Source: Jacaranda mimosifolia
Taxonomy: Eukaryota > Streptophyta > Magnoliopsida > Lamiales > Bignoniaceae
Assembly (NCBI GenBank): GCA_018894105.1
Contig: CM032120.1
Coordinates: forward strand, 32,200,710-32,264,709
Reading direction: 5' to 3'
Length of the DNA: 64,000 nt
The notes under the pieces: generated by a model
Told to the model about the DNA's origin: nothing
Seen by the model: only the letters and a program-made list of their open reading frames with translations
Databases searched by the model: none
Made by a program: the position numbers and the translations under genes
Shown here: piece after piece, positions 43,708-55,688 of the stretch
Layout: the number at the start of each line of letters is the position of its first letter
Position numbering within the stretch: the stretch's first letter is position 1

Positions 43708-46390
43708 AGAAGTGGGGGAATTAATGATGGGGTTGGTGTTGGAATAGTACCTCGCAAGCCAATTAGATTGGTCTTGTAAACTATTTCCTTGTAAGACAAT
43801 CTTCATTAAATGATATTCATTATATGGTCATCTTCATCTTATGCTCATTATTACTTCACTGGCATTTGGTTGAAGTCTTTAGATCACACAAGACTACGGG
43901 ACTTGGTCACACACTGGGTGGTGATCATGGAATAAGTCTTACGTGGTCGTGATCTTAAATCTTCCAAGTCATAGGATCTTATGAGATAGAACATCTACGA
44001 TCTGGATAGACTTACACTAATGATGCATAAATCCAAAGGTTGGATGTTGCTCCTTTCATGAGCAATCCCATATGAGATATGGATGCATGTTAGTAGGTAT
44101 TTGTTAGATAACAAGGCACTAAAGGCCCACCCAGAGAATCTACTAGATAGCTGGAGTAACAAGTCGGTAGTGGCAAGTTCTCCAGCTTACGCTAGTGTAT
44201 ATAATTAGTTCTTTGACCTAAGGATCTATGATAACCTTGTGTTTAGGTCCTCACGCTTCAACTCCTACCTGGTCACTTAGCTGGCCTTTCAAGAAGAGAT
44301 TAGGCATGCGCTACTTAGACATGGAGGTTTGTGAGATCAAAGATGGAATCTGACTCCTCATCTTTGTAAAGGGCAAATGCATATCTTATGTGTTCTATAA
44401 TGGTTGATTCTAAGAAATCCTTGCGCAAGGTGGTGTGAAAATTTGGAAAATGAGTTTTTCAAAGATGTGGTCAAAAGAGGAATCGGACATTGAGAATAGA
44501 AACATATTATCGAGGCTATGGGGAGCTGGCAAATATCTTGCCCTAGGCCTCTTCTTTTGGGAGATAGGAGATGGAAGGACCATATTTGCATGGTACGCGT
44601 AGAGCTAGAATAGTTCTCCAAGAGCATTCATTTTGGTCAATTAGTTGGGCTCCATGGGCTTGAGGTTGGACATCGACCATGGATATTGAGTACTCTTCAA
44701 TTAATGGAAATTAATTGAATTGAGTCGATTAGTTTAAAGGAGTTTAAGAGCCCTTGTCCAATGAATGGTAGAACCTAACAGGTCACACACAAAAGCTAAT
44801 TGCATTTCCTACTTGATGGAGGAGGAATTTCTATGAGTTAGAAAAATGCACCTAGTGACTGATTTGAGGTTGGCGAAAATTAAGGTCATTTTTGGCTTGA
44901 TCAATTTAATTCTTAAATTGATCAACTAATTAAAAGAGTTAAATTAGACTAATAATTAAGGAGTTAATTATTTGGTGCAACATGACCATCAATTGGTCAA
45001 GTTAGCTCAAAGAGTTAAGTTAACTATGACTAGCTTAAAAAGTCAAGCTAATTAACTTAAAAGTTAACTCAAAGATTAATTAATTAAATTAAAGTGTTTG
45101 ATTTAATTAATGAGAGGAATCAATTTTAAAGGGAAAATACAAATCAAAGGTTCATTTGGTGTGGATTTTTAATTAATATGAAATTAGATTCCAAATGAAA
45201 CTAAAATGCACACAAAATTCAAATTCAAATTTGAATTGCAAGTTGTCAACTTGCATGGCCAAGTTGGCGGTCACCTTGAGGAAGGTGTGATGCCACCTTG
45301 GCATCACACCATCCTCACTTTATATATAGATATAGAGGGTAAGAAAGGCAGCCAACTCATGCTCCATGTGAAGAATTAGATTATTTCACATTTTCCCTCC
45401 AAAATCTTAAGTGTTGCCTCATGTGTTGAAGCTCCATTTCTTCTCTTCTTCTCCTACCTCAAATCAAGCCCCCATCTCTGCAAATCTCCTTTGTGTTTTC
45501 CATCTAACACCAAGGAGATTAAGATCTAGCATTGGTGTGTGGATCATATTGTTAGAGGCAAGACATTTGAATTGTTTGCTCATAGAAGATCCACTGTCAA
45601 GGCAGTCTATTTGGTGATTTCTTTTGGCACTTCCGTACGTCTTTCTGAGCTAAATTTTTTATAGCAGCTTCATCAAGGAATTGAGAAGGCTCTGTAACGT
45701 TTCCAAATTATTTGGAGGAGTTTGGATCAGCAAATGTTGCTCCAAATCCACTGCGCCGCTGTTTGACAGTGTCTGGATTGAAGAAGTGTTCATCATCTTT
45801 CCTTTGGATTTTTGCTAATCAAAGTAATTCTCTATCCAAATCTGAATCATAAGCATGCTTAGATCCTTGTTTGCTTGTGTAGCACTAATTAATTTTAGCT
45901 TTTGAAGTTTTAATTATTGGAACTCAGTGCCTCACTTGCCTTCAGTTGGCCTAAATATTTTTATTATAAACTCATTACTCATAAATATGTATTGGGCCAT
46001 ATATAAAATATAAAATAAGGTAGCCCACATTGGAAGGCCATATCTTAAATAATTGGACCAACTTAGGTTGCCCAACATCATTTGGTAACTTGGTATAATC
46101 TGGGCCATCAATCCTTTTAAGTATTGACGACCTAGATTTATCCACATCATATTTCATCATTTTAAGATAGTCACCAATAAAAATACCCACACCACTCATT
46201 TAAAGGTGCATACATATATTCCCATTGTCATTTTACTCTCATATATTCCTGTCACTCCCAAAATATTGACTGGATCGTTAGAGAGTTTTCACTGGGATCC
46301 CTACCAAAAATCCCTAACAACCTTGCTTTGGCTACAGGATCATAGAGCTCAAGGATTTCTGGAAGACCTGAGACCCGGACTAGGCCATCA
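43708..46390 (+). repeat. Polypurine tract and interrupted 3' LTR of element 1
   Basis: AGAAGTGGGGGAATTAA precedes the LTR start at 43725. Only TGATGGGGTTGG (43725-43736) is present before a 2.2-kb insertion. The LTR continues from CCTAAATATTTTTATTATA at 45950 to about 46390 and aligns with the 5' LTR at 15149-15638. Its end is unclear: the alignment can be stopped at GGCCATCA (46390) or continued a little further with a gap. Confidence 0.8.
43732..45949. mobile_element. Solo LTR (43737-45944) inside 3' LTR of element 1, duplication GTTGG
   Basis: The 2208-bp insert begins TGTTGGAATAGTACC and ends CTTGCCTTCA. It is bounded by perfect 5-bp repeats GTTGG at 43732-43736 and 45945-45949. The interrupted LTR resumes exactly afterwards. 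A TTTATATATAGATATAGAGG segment near 45318 looks like a TATA box with the transcript start downstream. It contains no gag or pol, so it is a long solo LTR. Long LTRs of this size occur in several copia and gypsy lineages, and I cannot choose between them. Open frames at 44358-44627 and 45411-45617 are not meaningful. Confidence 0.85.
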
Positions 46391-48404
46391 ACTTCTTAAG
46401 TTTTTGGGCCTAGTCCATAGTAAGGCAAGAGATAAAACTCGTAGTAGGGTATAGTTGGTTGGCAAAGAGCTAGTATCCTTGCTCTGCCTAAGCTAGTATC
46501 TCAGACTTTAAAGCTGACAAAGAGTGCAATTAGTTATGCGTGTCAGGGGTGGCTCTACATGACCTAGCTCAAGTGTGTGTGGGAAGAACACTAAAATTTG
46601 ACGTGGGCAGACATTTGAATTTTTAAATCCAAGCTTTATATCCATTAGTGATATAAGACCATGTGAAGATACATTTTTGTACTTGAATTGCATTTAGTTG
46701 CAACTGAAAGTTTTCATTCTATAATTTTACTTGATTTTGAATAACTTGAGTAGTTTCATTCTGACGTTTAAAATTTTCAAGCTATTTATTGATGTGGACA
46801 TTGTGTGCTTGGTGATTCACTAGACTAGATCAATAATAGTCACTTATGTAATTCGTTCTTCTAATGCAGTGATTTGACTGGCATGGTGAAAGCATCATTT
46901 TCTCTTGCCCCCTCATACTTGTATTTGAAGTTGTGGTTTCATGGCTTGAAACAAAAAACTTAAAATTTGTGAAGCTTGAATCATTATCCTTCATCTTCGT
47001 TTTAACTCTAAACTTGGTTACTGAAATGAAGAGCTAAAGAGACAGAGATTGTTTTACTGGACGTGCCAAATTTTAATTGTACACATGAATTTTGTGTTTT
47101 TCACGATGATGCTCAATCATATTCTCCTTAAACAGTTTTGAATTTTCTTGAATTTTATGACTTGCAAGAATGTTAGTACTCCCTTCAATACCTCTGATCC
47201 CTTGTCTAAATATAGAATTATATTAAGTTGTATCGCATAGGTTTTTATAGATTAATTCCGTTCGTATTTGTTTATATTTAGAATGGGAGCTCTTGCTATG
47301 ATTATTAATTTGATGAATGATAGGATTTTTTTCTTTGTTTTTTTAATCACAAAATATGATTTGATTTGTTTAAACACCTTAATTTCATATGTTAATGCTT
47401 ATTTTATCCATCAATTAAAACTTCTATTTAAGTTTGAAGTTAATTTTGTAAAATGCTAATATGTAAATATGAAGTTACTAAATAAAAATTACACCACACA
47501 TATCAATTTATAATTGACACAAATTTGATATCTACGTAGAGGTTCAAGATAAAAAGTACATAGCAGCATAAAAAATAAAGTAAACTTGAACGGGTAAACT
47601 TGTTATGGCTTAATTGAAAATTTACATTTTTATGATGGAATATGAGATTTTTGTTTAAACCCTTGGATTAAATCAGTAGAAAATTTCAGGTCAAAGCTGA
47701 AGTTCTATAATATATCTTTTGAATATAAGGTCTTGAATTCAAATCCCAATAAATGTGTGGATCTGTATCTTATTTTTATGAGTTTCATTATTAATCGTGA
47801 TTTGTTGGTTGTTAATGAATGTATTATGTTAATTATTAATTGATATAATTGTCACTTATAAAGACAATGTGAGGTTTAATTTGTATTTACATGCATATTG
47901 CCGTTTTACTTTAACTCGTAAGTAGGAACTTATAATGGATAAAAATATAGCATTACTGAAATAAAGATGCACATTATAGTTTTAAATAAAAAGAAAAAAG
48001 AAAAAACTAAATAGAAAATGAAACATTATTAATTTGTAAACCTCTTAAAGACAAAGATATTAGCATTCAAATGATAGACTCAAAAAGTGCCCTTGAAATT
48101 CATCTAATAGAATAGAATTAATATCCATTCTCTATATAACATCAATATGACTGATTGAGTATTTTCTAATTAATATAGTTAATGTTACGTGTAATGGTTT
48201 TCAGTGTTCTCTAACATAGGGCTCCACATCGTTTAGTATTGCAAAAGTTGATAGTTAGAATTGCTTCTTTGAACATGTTTATTTTCAAGATCTGCAAATA
48301 AGAGTTACCTTTTTTTAAGGTCTTAAGCAATATGAACTTTAAGTGGACCAAAAAGCATGAACAGACGGTATCTAAACTCAAATTTTATTTAGCTTCCCAC
48401 CATT
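46391..48404. other. No gene recognised between elements 1 and 3
   Basis: AT-rich sequence without open frames that look like protein, transposon ends or RNA genes. The part at 48085-48215 resembles 56608-56740 on the other side of element 3 (shared TTGAAATTCATC, CATTCT(C)TATA, TTTTCTAAT, GTTTTCAG). Confidence 0.5.
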
Positions 48405-48900
48405 GTTGACAAAACTGACCCCAGGAGAAACATTATTTTTATACTTGGGGATATCTAAGCATGTGGTCAGCTCTGTTCTGGTTAAGGGAAAGGGGAAAAA
48501 TCATTGACTGGTATATTCTGTTAGTAGAACGTTGCTGAGAGTTGGGATAAGACATATGGAGATAGAAAAGTTGGTCTTAACCCTTAGCTTGGTGGTGACG
48601 GCCAAGAACTAAGCCCAAATTTCTAGTCCCACAAAGTGATGGTTCTAAACTAATCACCCACTAAAGCAGATCTTGACTGAACCTGAAGCATCACAAAGGA
48701 TGATCAAATGGGCAATCGAACTAAGGGAGCTCAAGATAGGGTATCAAGGAAGAAATCCTATTAAGGCCCAAAGTCTTGTTGATTTTGTAGTTGAGATGAC
48801 CTCACCCAAGTTGATGGAGAAAAAAGAGCTTTGGCTAATGCATGTTGATGGATCGACTACGACTCAAAATCAAGATAGGGGAATCTTTTCCTAGAGACTT
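48405..48900 (+). pseudogene. RNase H modules of element 3
   Basis: The first RNase H reads LYLGISKHVVSSVLVKGKGK, then EIEKLVLTLSLVVTA, and a NHPLKQILTEPEASQRMIKW segment, corresponding to the T.H.LK..L..P..SGR...W.. motif. From 48673 the frame is open through AIELRELKIGYQGRNPIKAQ, LVDFVVEM and LWLMHVDGSTTTQNQDRGIF. The last is the start of the second RNase H (VDGSS.....G.G). The rest of the second module (48900-49260) is only faintly readable. Confidence 0.7.
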
Positions 48901-49840
48901 AGATTAGTCAAGCTTGATTATGCTGTGAAATCGTGTTCGAGGTAACTAGTAATGAGGTCGAGTATGAGATCTTGATCATTGATTTGAAAAGGTTGCTCAT
49001 ATGAAAATAGAAAAGTTAAATGTGTACTTGAATTCACAACTTGTAGCTTTATAGATTGCGGGACTTTTAAAGCTAGAGAGAAAACCATAACTAGCTAGAG
49101 AAGAAAAAGGTAAAAGAACTCATAAAAGAGTTTATATTCCGTCAAATAAAAAAAATACCTAGAGAAGAAAATGTGAGAGAACTAATTTACAAGTTCATTA
49201 GTGTAGCTAAAAGTGTTAAAAGTACGGTGTTACCTTATTAGTAGCTGAATGTTCGAAACCAAAGATCTCATCTAGAAAAGAGGTGAACATGCCAATCCAA
49301 GTGGAGAACTCAAGGAAAGATGAGGTAATTCGTTATATAATGGAAGAACCTTGCCATAGGATTAGAAAGAAGCTAAAAGGTAAATGTTTAGAGCTATCAT
49401 GTTTTCAACAATTGAGAGACAAATGCATAAAAGGATAGTTGAAGGTCCTTTATTAAAATGTCTAGGACCTGAAAGAGTTAATTATATGATGGAAGAAGTT
49501 TATGAAAGGAATTGCAGAAAACACTCAAGGAGAGGTCATTAACTATCAAGATCAATCATTAGGGGTACTTTTGCCAATATTGAATCAAGATGTAATAATT
49601 TTTTTTGTGAAATACGTCAAGTGCTAAACTCATGCCACTAGCCCGAAGTTCATTTGGAGCCATCCCAATATATCATCTTTTTGACCAATGGAGAATTGAT
49701 ATGTTGGGACCATTTCTTCCAAAAAGGGCTAGAAGAAGTTGGTTATTATTGCTATGAAATATTTCACCAAAACGCTGGAGGTTGAAGCTTCAGCAAGGAT
49801 CACCGAAGCGAGGTGATGAAATTTTTTATGAATTTTTTTT

Positions 49841-51765
49841 GGGGGAAAATACAATTTTAATCCCTCATCTTTTGCCTCACATCAGTTTGATCTATTAAAT
49901 TTTTTTATTTTTAAAAAACATCCTCAGGTACAGAAATTTCAGTACATTAAGGCCAATTTATAGCAATTTTAGTCCTTTTCGCTGGAAATTTACAAAAAAA
50001 TTCGCCGGAAAAAAGCATGATACGGTCACATGACATCAAATTTGGGGGTATTTCGACACGTGTCCTATTTTTACCACATCAATGTGCCTAATTGGCAACC
50101 TCCGCCATGTCACCTGGCTGATGTGTATCCATGTGTAAAGCATCAAATGGTCATCTGATTCCACGTCAGCTGTACATGTGTAAAGCATCCGCCATGTCAC
50201 CATTGCAATTAAATAAAAGAATTAATGAAAACCCTAGAAACTAAAAATCCGGAGGAACTGCTGTGGCATAGTATCGATCCAGGAATATGCAGCAAGTTGG
50301 GCTAGTATGACAACCACTACACCTAATCAAGCCTTAGGCATTTGTTGGCCACTTTTTTTATGTGTCATATATTCTACCTAGTGCTAATTTGGTTGGAATG
50401 ATAAAGTAGGATATAGTGTTTTTTTTTATTTTTTATAAAGTGATAATAAATACTCAGACCCGCATGAATATCAAAAATTTGGATTTATATGTGTAATTTC
50501 CAAGTTAAATTAACATGCCATCTCCCATGGATTTATTTATCATGCCAACTAAAACCATCACCATGATAAAAAATCATACAGATTATCACATGATAAATAA
50601 TCATGAGATAACTTAAAAATTCAACCAAACTAGCCCCTAAAGACTGAAACTCTATCTCTATCTTTAATTTTGTTCTTTTGTCGAATTTTTTGAATTTTTT
50701 TAATCAATAAAATTAAATAAACAAAAAATGATTTTGTGCTTTTAACTAAAATTTATAATTTATTTAAAATAAATTAACAAAGATTTGATCTGTATCTTCT
50801 AAATTTGTAAAAATTAAAATTTTTAATTTTTTAATCCATAATAACTAAATTAACAAAAATAAATTTTGTAATTTTTAACAAAAAATTATAATCTTTTTAT
50901 TGGTAATAAAAAATAAATTAACAAAAATTATGTTTGGTTTAACTAAAATTATTTTTTAATTTTTTTATTAAAAATAAAAACTAAAGTAACAAAAAAAAAA
51001 TTATGTTTGTTTTAAAACTAAATCTGTAAATTTTTAATAAAAATAAAAAAATAAAGTGTTTTATATTTATTTTAATCAATTTGTAATTATTCCGTTTAAT
51101 TTAGATTTTCTGAAAATGGAATTAATGAAAATTATTGGAAACCTTATAATTTACTAAAATTATAATTTCTTATATAGTTTACAAAAATTTAAAATTTATT
51201 CATTTTTATAAATATTTTTTTTTAATCTAAAAAAACATATTTTTAATACATATATTTAAATATACAAATATGTTTATACTATATATAATATAATTGCTCA
51301 TTGAAGCAATTGAGTGTTGTAGAGTAGTGGCAATAACACTAGTCTTCTACATTGACGGTCCCCAGTTCGAATTTGGGCAATGGCGTTTTTTAATTTGGAT
51401 GGTGGCTTGGTGGAGACTTTACACACAGACCGATGACGTGGAATGGGAAGACCAGCTGGACGTGACAACATGTGGGCGCTGACACATCAGTCAGGTGACA
51501 TGGCGGAGTTTGCCAATTAGGCATGGTGATGTGGTAAAAATAGGACACGTGTCAAAAAATCCTCAATTTTGAGGTCACGTGACCCAAGCATGCTTTTTTC
51601 TTGCGAATTTTTTGCAAATTTCCAGCGAAAAGGACTAAATTGCAATAAATTAGCCTTAATGTGCTGAAATTTCTGTACCTTAGGATGTTTTTTAAAAATA
51701 AAAAAATTTAATGGACCAAACTGACGTGAGGCAAAAGATGAGGGACTAAAATTGCATTTTCGCCC
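49841..51765. mobile_element. Mutator-like element with long inverted repeats in element 3
   Basis: The 1.9-kb insert has terminal inverted repeats of about 285 bases (49841-50127 and 51481-51765). The left end reads GGGAAAATACAATTTTAATC and the right end, inverted, GGGCGAAAATGCAATTTTAG, and both continue with CCCTCATCTTTTGCCTCAC. Long inverted repeats with a GGG..AAAAT..AATTTTAGTCCC end are typical of plant MULEs. The flanks (ATTTTTTGG and AAATTTTGG) fit a decayed 9-bp duplication. No transposase is encoded; the centre is AT-rich with one GC-richer patch at 51290-51480. Non-autonomous. Confidence 0.8.
51290..51385 (+). other. tRNA-like (SINE-type) sequence inside the Mutator-like element
   Basis: GTAGAGTAGTGGCAATAACA resembles an RNA polymerase III A box, and CCCAGTTCGAATTTGGGC about 35 bases later resembles a B box with a T-arm that could pair (CCCA...TGGG). 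The spacing is compatible with a tRNA-derived sequence. A full cloverleaf could not be drawn confidently, so this is at most a tRNA relic or SINE head captured by the element. Confidence 0.35.
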
Positions 51766-52699
51766 AAATTTTGGATTCTGAGAGTTTTGATCTCTGATAT
51801 TGGAACCTAGTTTCAAGGGAAGAAGATCAAGGATTGGTTCTAAGAATTCAAAATTAGCCAACATTTTACTTCAGCGAGAGATCCTCAAGTCAATGGGCAA
51901 ATAGGTGATGAATTGAATTATACTATAGAACTTGAAGACTAGGTTGACTGAAGCTAAAGGCCACGGGGCAGATGAATTGCTTAATTTCTTATAGGCTTAT
52001 AGGATCACCCCAAGAATGGTCATGGTAGAACATCATTTTGTTTAGTATATAGGGTAGAAGCAATCATGTGGTGGAAGTAGGAAAACCCACAAGAAGGATC
52101 TTGCATTATACACTTGAATTGAATGAGGAAGCTAGATGTTTTGCATTGGCAAATTGAGCTCATGTCAAGACACAGCTATTCAAATGATTAAGTGCCATAA
52201 TTAAAAGGTGAAAGTAGAAGCTTCCTAGTAGTGGATCTAATCCTTAAAAAAGGAGAGGTCTCGAGACATGTTTACAAATTGGAACCTAATTGGGAGGGAT
52301 CTTTCTAGGTCATCAAGGTCACCAAAAAGAGGTTATACCAATTGTAAGATATGAATAGGAAAGAATTGCACAAGACTTGAAATGTTCAAAATCCCAAGAA
52401 ATTTCATGCTTGGAGGTTATATACTTAATTAGACAAAGTTCATTTGTCCAGAAAATAGACATCTAGAAATACTGTTGGCATTGTTCTCAAACTTATGTTT
52501 TGTTGGGTCATTTAATTATATTATATGGAATGCCTCTTTCTTTTAAATTTTATTGATTACTTACTAAAATGTTTGCTTTATTATGATGAAGTTATTACAT
52601 ATTGTGAAAAGCTAAAAGGACATTTGCTATAGATAAAGCATGCAAAAATATGTGACATATGAAGACAGGAAATTTTCGCACCTATAAACTAATGAATAA

Positions 52700-52960
52700 T
52701 GATACCGATGATCTAAGATAGATCTCTAAGATGCTATAATGAACATCGAGAATCTGAATAAAATCTCCAAGGTGCTAAAATGAATATTGACTGTCTGAGA
52801 AAGATCTCCAAGGAATTAAAACCAACTAATGCAAAGGCAAGCAACAAATAATCTGTGAAAGACCTTGAACAAAATTCGGCATGTATTGAGTAAAAGATTT
52901 AGGAAAGACCCAGAGCAATCGATTTAAAAAAGATCTCAAAAGATTCAAAGGCTATTAAAT
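52700..52960 (+). repeat. 41-bp tandem array downstream of integrase, element 3
   Basis: The motif AGATCTCCAAGGTGCTAAAA recurs with changes at about 52721, 52762 and 52803, a spacing of 41 bases. Weaker copies (AAAGACC..., AAAAAAGATCTCAAAAGATT) continue to about 52960. It occupies the same position as the arrays in elements 1 and 2. Confidence 0.65.
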
Positions 52961-53209
52961 TTAGCAAAGACGAGCATTGTTATAGATGATTAGGTTGCAT
53001 AGTAAATTATTTAAATAAGATCTCCTAGAGTTCGAACATTCATACTAAGTTGATATCAATTTTGGTTTCACAAAATTATGAATAGTAAACTTACCAAGAC
53101 AACGACTAATTAAAAAAAGAGGGGATACCTTCAATATCTCAAGAAAAGAGAGAGATAGAGAAAACAAACATTAAATTAGACATCAGAATCACTAGGTCTT
53201 CATCACAAG

Positions 53210-55688
53210 TTCAAGTTGGAGGATATTTGGTGCTAGTAGAAACTTTATCTTCTTCAAGAAGTGAGGCAAACTCATCATTTTTTTCGAAATTGCCTTGGGG
53301 CTTGGGAGCAACAGCAGGGCAATCTTGAAGATCAACTGTCTTAAAGAGGTCGAGACATCTCAAATCAAAACCCGGGATGACCCTATTTAGTAAGTTCTGC
53401 CTCACATATAATTCCATGAAACTATATTCGATGGCCTATCCTTCCACTATGGACATGAAGGTGGGAGATTGCTTAAAAGCTCGAGCTCCTTCTTGGCGGG
53501 ACTTATTTACAAGATCCTAATATTCTTGTGATTTACAAGAGTTTAGGGCCCCTAGCACAACTTAGACCATAAGGGTCATTCTTTTAAGTTCCTAGGGAAG
53601 CTTGTAAGTTCAACATATTTTGCTCGAGTTCATAGATATATATATATATATATGTGTGTGTGCTGATCTCATTTTGCTAGTTCTTACTTGCGAGAAGCGA
53701 TCTCTTGATCTATGGAGGCTTGAGTGAATTTAAGGATTGCTTTAAGTTTATTCTTCTCTTCCCTTAGAGCGAAGAGTTCTTGATCACATGAGAAATGATG
53801 TTGGCAGAAATGGGAACAGTGTAGAGCCATTTTACGTAAATAAGTCATGACTATCAAACAAAAGCATAAGATTGCCAATAAATAACCAATAAGGGATAAT
53901 AAATAAATATAAAAAAAGAAAATTAGTTGTGAGAAATAAGATTCCATGTTTGATTTAGGCCCGCATCATTGCATGGACATCATTTTCTTCCAATTTCACA
54001 AAGTTGCTGGAGGTGAATATGAGCTGATCTTCTCTTAAGCAACCTTTATAGAGTTCAAGTGAAACTTCACCAAGTCAAGTTCGTAAGATTGAACTTTCAT
54101 CTATGATTTCCCAGTCAAGTATGAGAGTAGACCTTCTCGTTCCTTAGGAAATTGGATATTGTTGTTTTTACAGCACTTATGTGCTTCGAAAAAAAAATGC
54201 CCTTTTGCTTTTTTAAGTACGAGATCTCTCATTGGTTTTGTTTTTCACTCACAACAGGTTTCAGAGGAGCTCGAGCTTGCTTTCCAGGGTATTGATCAAT
54301 AGAACCCTTATCTTTAGGTGTTTCATTCCTCAAACTATTGCCCTTTGAAGATTTACCCTTGTGGCCTTGCCATTTTAATATTTATGATAATTATCCTTTG
54401 AACTAAGGTGGTAGCTTATTTCTCCTTTATCCTAAGGTGGCTCTTCACTAGCTCGAGTAGTGGACTCTGCGAGATGGGAAACAGTCTTTTCCAGCATGAT
54501 ACTTCAATGGGACCATGAACTATTGTCGAACTATTGGAGTAACCTCCACTAGGAAGGTCGATAATACCCCAACCTCATCTAAGGAACCATAAGGCAGATT
54601 GGATGCACCGGGATGGGGTGATGGTAGGGTCGAGAAGATTGAGCCTTTGCTAATAATGTTTATTTCCTAGCATTTTTGCTAGCAATCAGAGCTCTTTTTC
54701 TGCCATGATTGCAACAAAAAACATGGGATAACTATAAGGCAAAGCTAAAATAGTAATTTAAATACCAAAAAAAGAGGGGGAAGGATAAGAATAATACACT
54801 GTCAAGAAGAGTTTGGCGAACACGAATGCTAGAGGAACTCAACCTTGTAAGTTTTTGGATCTCCTCTATTAAAAACTTCCTAGCCTTGTAATGAAATCAA
54901 TCAAGAGGTCTATAAGGTCTTCACCCCAAGCAACCTTCGGTCAAGAGGTTTATAAAGTCTTCATCCCAAGCAATCTCATTATAGCTCCTAGACCTAGGTT
55001 TACTATGGCGCCATGCCACTAGAACCAGTTATGGATAGTTAATAGTGGCTTGGTGGAAAAAGAGTTTTTCATTCCTAAGTCCTAAGGAAGTGAGAAGATT
55101 ATTAATGAATTTAAAAAGTGTGCAAATAGTAAGGTAGCAGAAATCTCTTTTGCCATTTCTAATTGAAGAGGTCAGAGAGTATAGAGACCGAAAGTGCTCC
55201 AAGGTAGAGTTGTATACTTAGGTAATTCATTATCGTGCAAAAACAAAGATATGACTTATTACATTAGGGGCAAGCTAGACATAACAGATATCCAAGCGAG
55301 CTAGTATGTTCTCTATATATAGGTGCAGCTATAAGAAACCTTAGCCCAACGGCTGGCTAACATGGCCAAATTGAAGGTTAGGCAACCAAAAAAGCTTGAT
55401 ATGATTATTTCATACTCCTAGGAGATGAAATAGCAGGATCTTGTTTCTTCGGCTTCATGACCGACTTAAGTTGACATTATTCCAAGCCAAGGAGATATTG
55501 ATAATTGGTACCCATGATCTTCTGGGTCTTGCTTATCCTGAGTGTTAGGAGTATTGGATGTGTCCCTATCTGGATGACCTCTTTTGGGTTTTAAAGTGAT
55601 TGGGTTGTGTGCCTATGGAGCTAGAAGAAGAATAGGAGTTGCAAGATGCTTGGCTAGGAGTTCTACTAGAGGAGTTACCTGTACCCAT
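53210..55688 (-). pseudogene. Antisense additional ORF, element 3
   Basis: On the minus strand a start at 55688 gives MGTGNSSSRTPSQASCNSYS and a Ser run, like the Ser-rich start of the additional ORF in element 2. The middle (55,200-54,000) is broken by stops, with a recognisable APNVISHIFVFA segment corresponding to the LAPNS motif. Towards the end, a coiled-coil-like LFALREEKNKLKAILKFTQA (near 53740) and a tail NFEKNDEFASLLEEDKVSTS (near 53260) follow. The layout (antisense, before the polypurine tract) matches elements 1 and 2, which supports the call despite heavy decay. Confidence 0.6.
53636..53663. repeat. (TA)n(TG)n microsatellite
   Basis: An alternating TA run followed by TGTGTGTGTG, within the antisense ORF region of element 3. 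Confidence 0.85.

Larger units (their letters stand above)
15149..46390 (+). mobile_element. Ty3/gypsy Tat-type element 1, split by nested insertions
   Basis: The 5' LTR is 15149-15638; the 3' LTR starts at 43725 and ends near 46390. Element sequence runs 15149-23527 and about 40845-46390; the rest is inserted DNA. Order on the plus strand: LTR, TTTGATGCCATCTATGGAAA leader (a form of the TTTGGCGCCGTCTGTGGGA seen in this group), gag, protease, reverse transcriptase, RNase H, a second RNase H, integrase, a 59-bp tandem array, an antisense ORF, a polypurine tract (AGAAGTGGGGGAATTAA) and the 3' LTR. Many stops and frameshifts show it is dead. The bases flanking the outer ends (CCCAT and ACTTC) do not match, so no target-site duplication could be confirmed and the 3' end is uncertain by some 30 bases. 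Confidence 0.8.
49400..52445 (+). pseudogene. Integrase of element 3, split by a Mutator-like element
   Basis: The zinc-binding region is around 49470-49560 (VNYMMEEVYERNCRKHS). The core starts FDQWRIDMLGPFLPKRARRS with the first Asp codon at 49698-49700, and runs to a segment like ARITEAR near 49800. After the insertion it resumes WILRVLISDIGT at about 51772, including the second Asp, then QHFTSARDPQVNGQIGDELN with the expected Glu replaced or lost. The C-terminal part (HVYKLEPNWEGSF near 52270, NPKKFHAWRLY near 52390) ends near 52445. It is dead in several ways. Confidence 0.75.

Noticed and set aside
15144..46395. Target-site duplication for gypsy element 1
   Set aside because: The five bases outside the 5' LTR (CCCAT) and after the estimated 3' LTR end (ACTTC) do not match, and the 3' boundary is uncertain.
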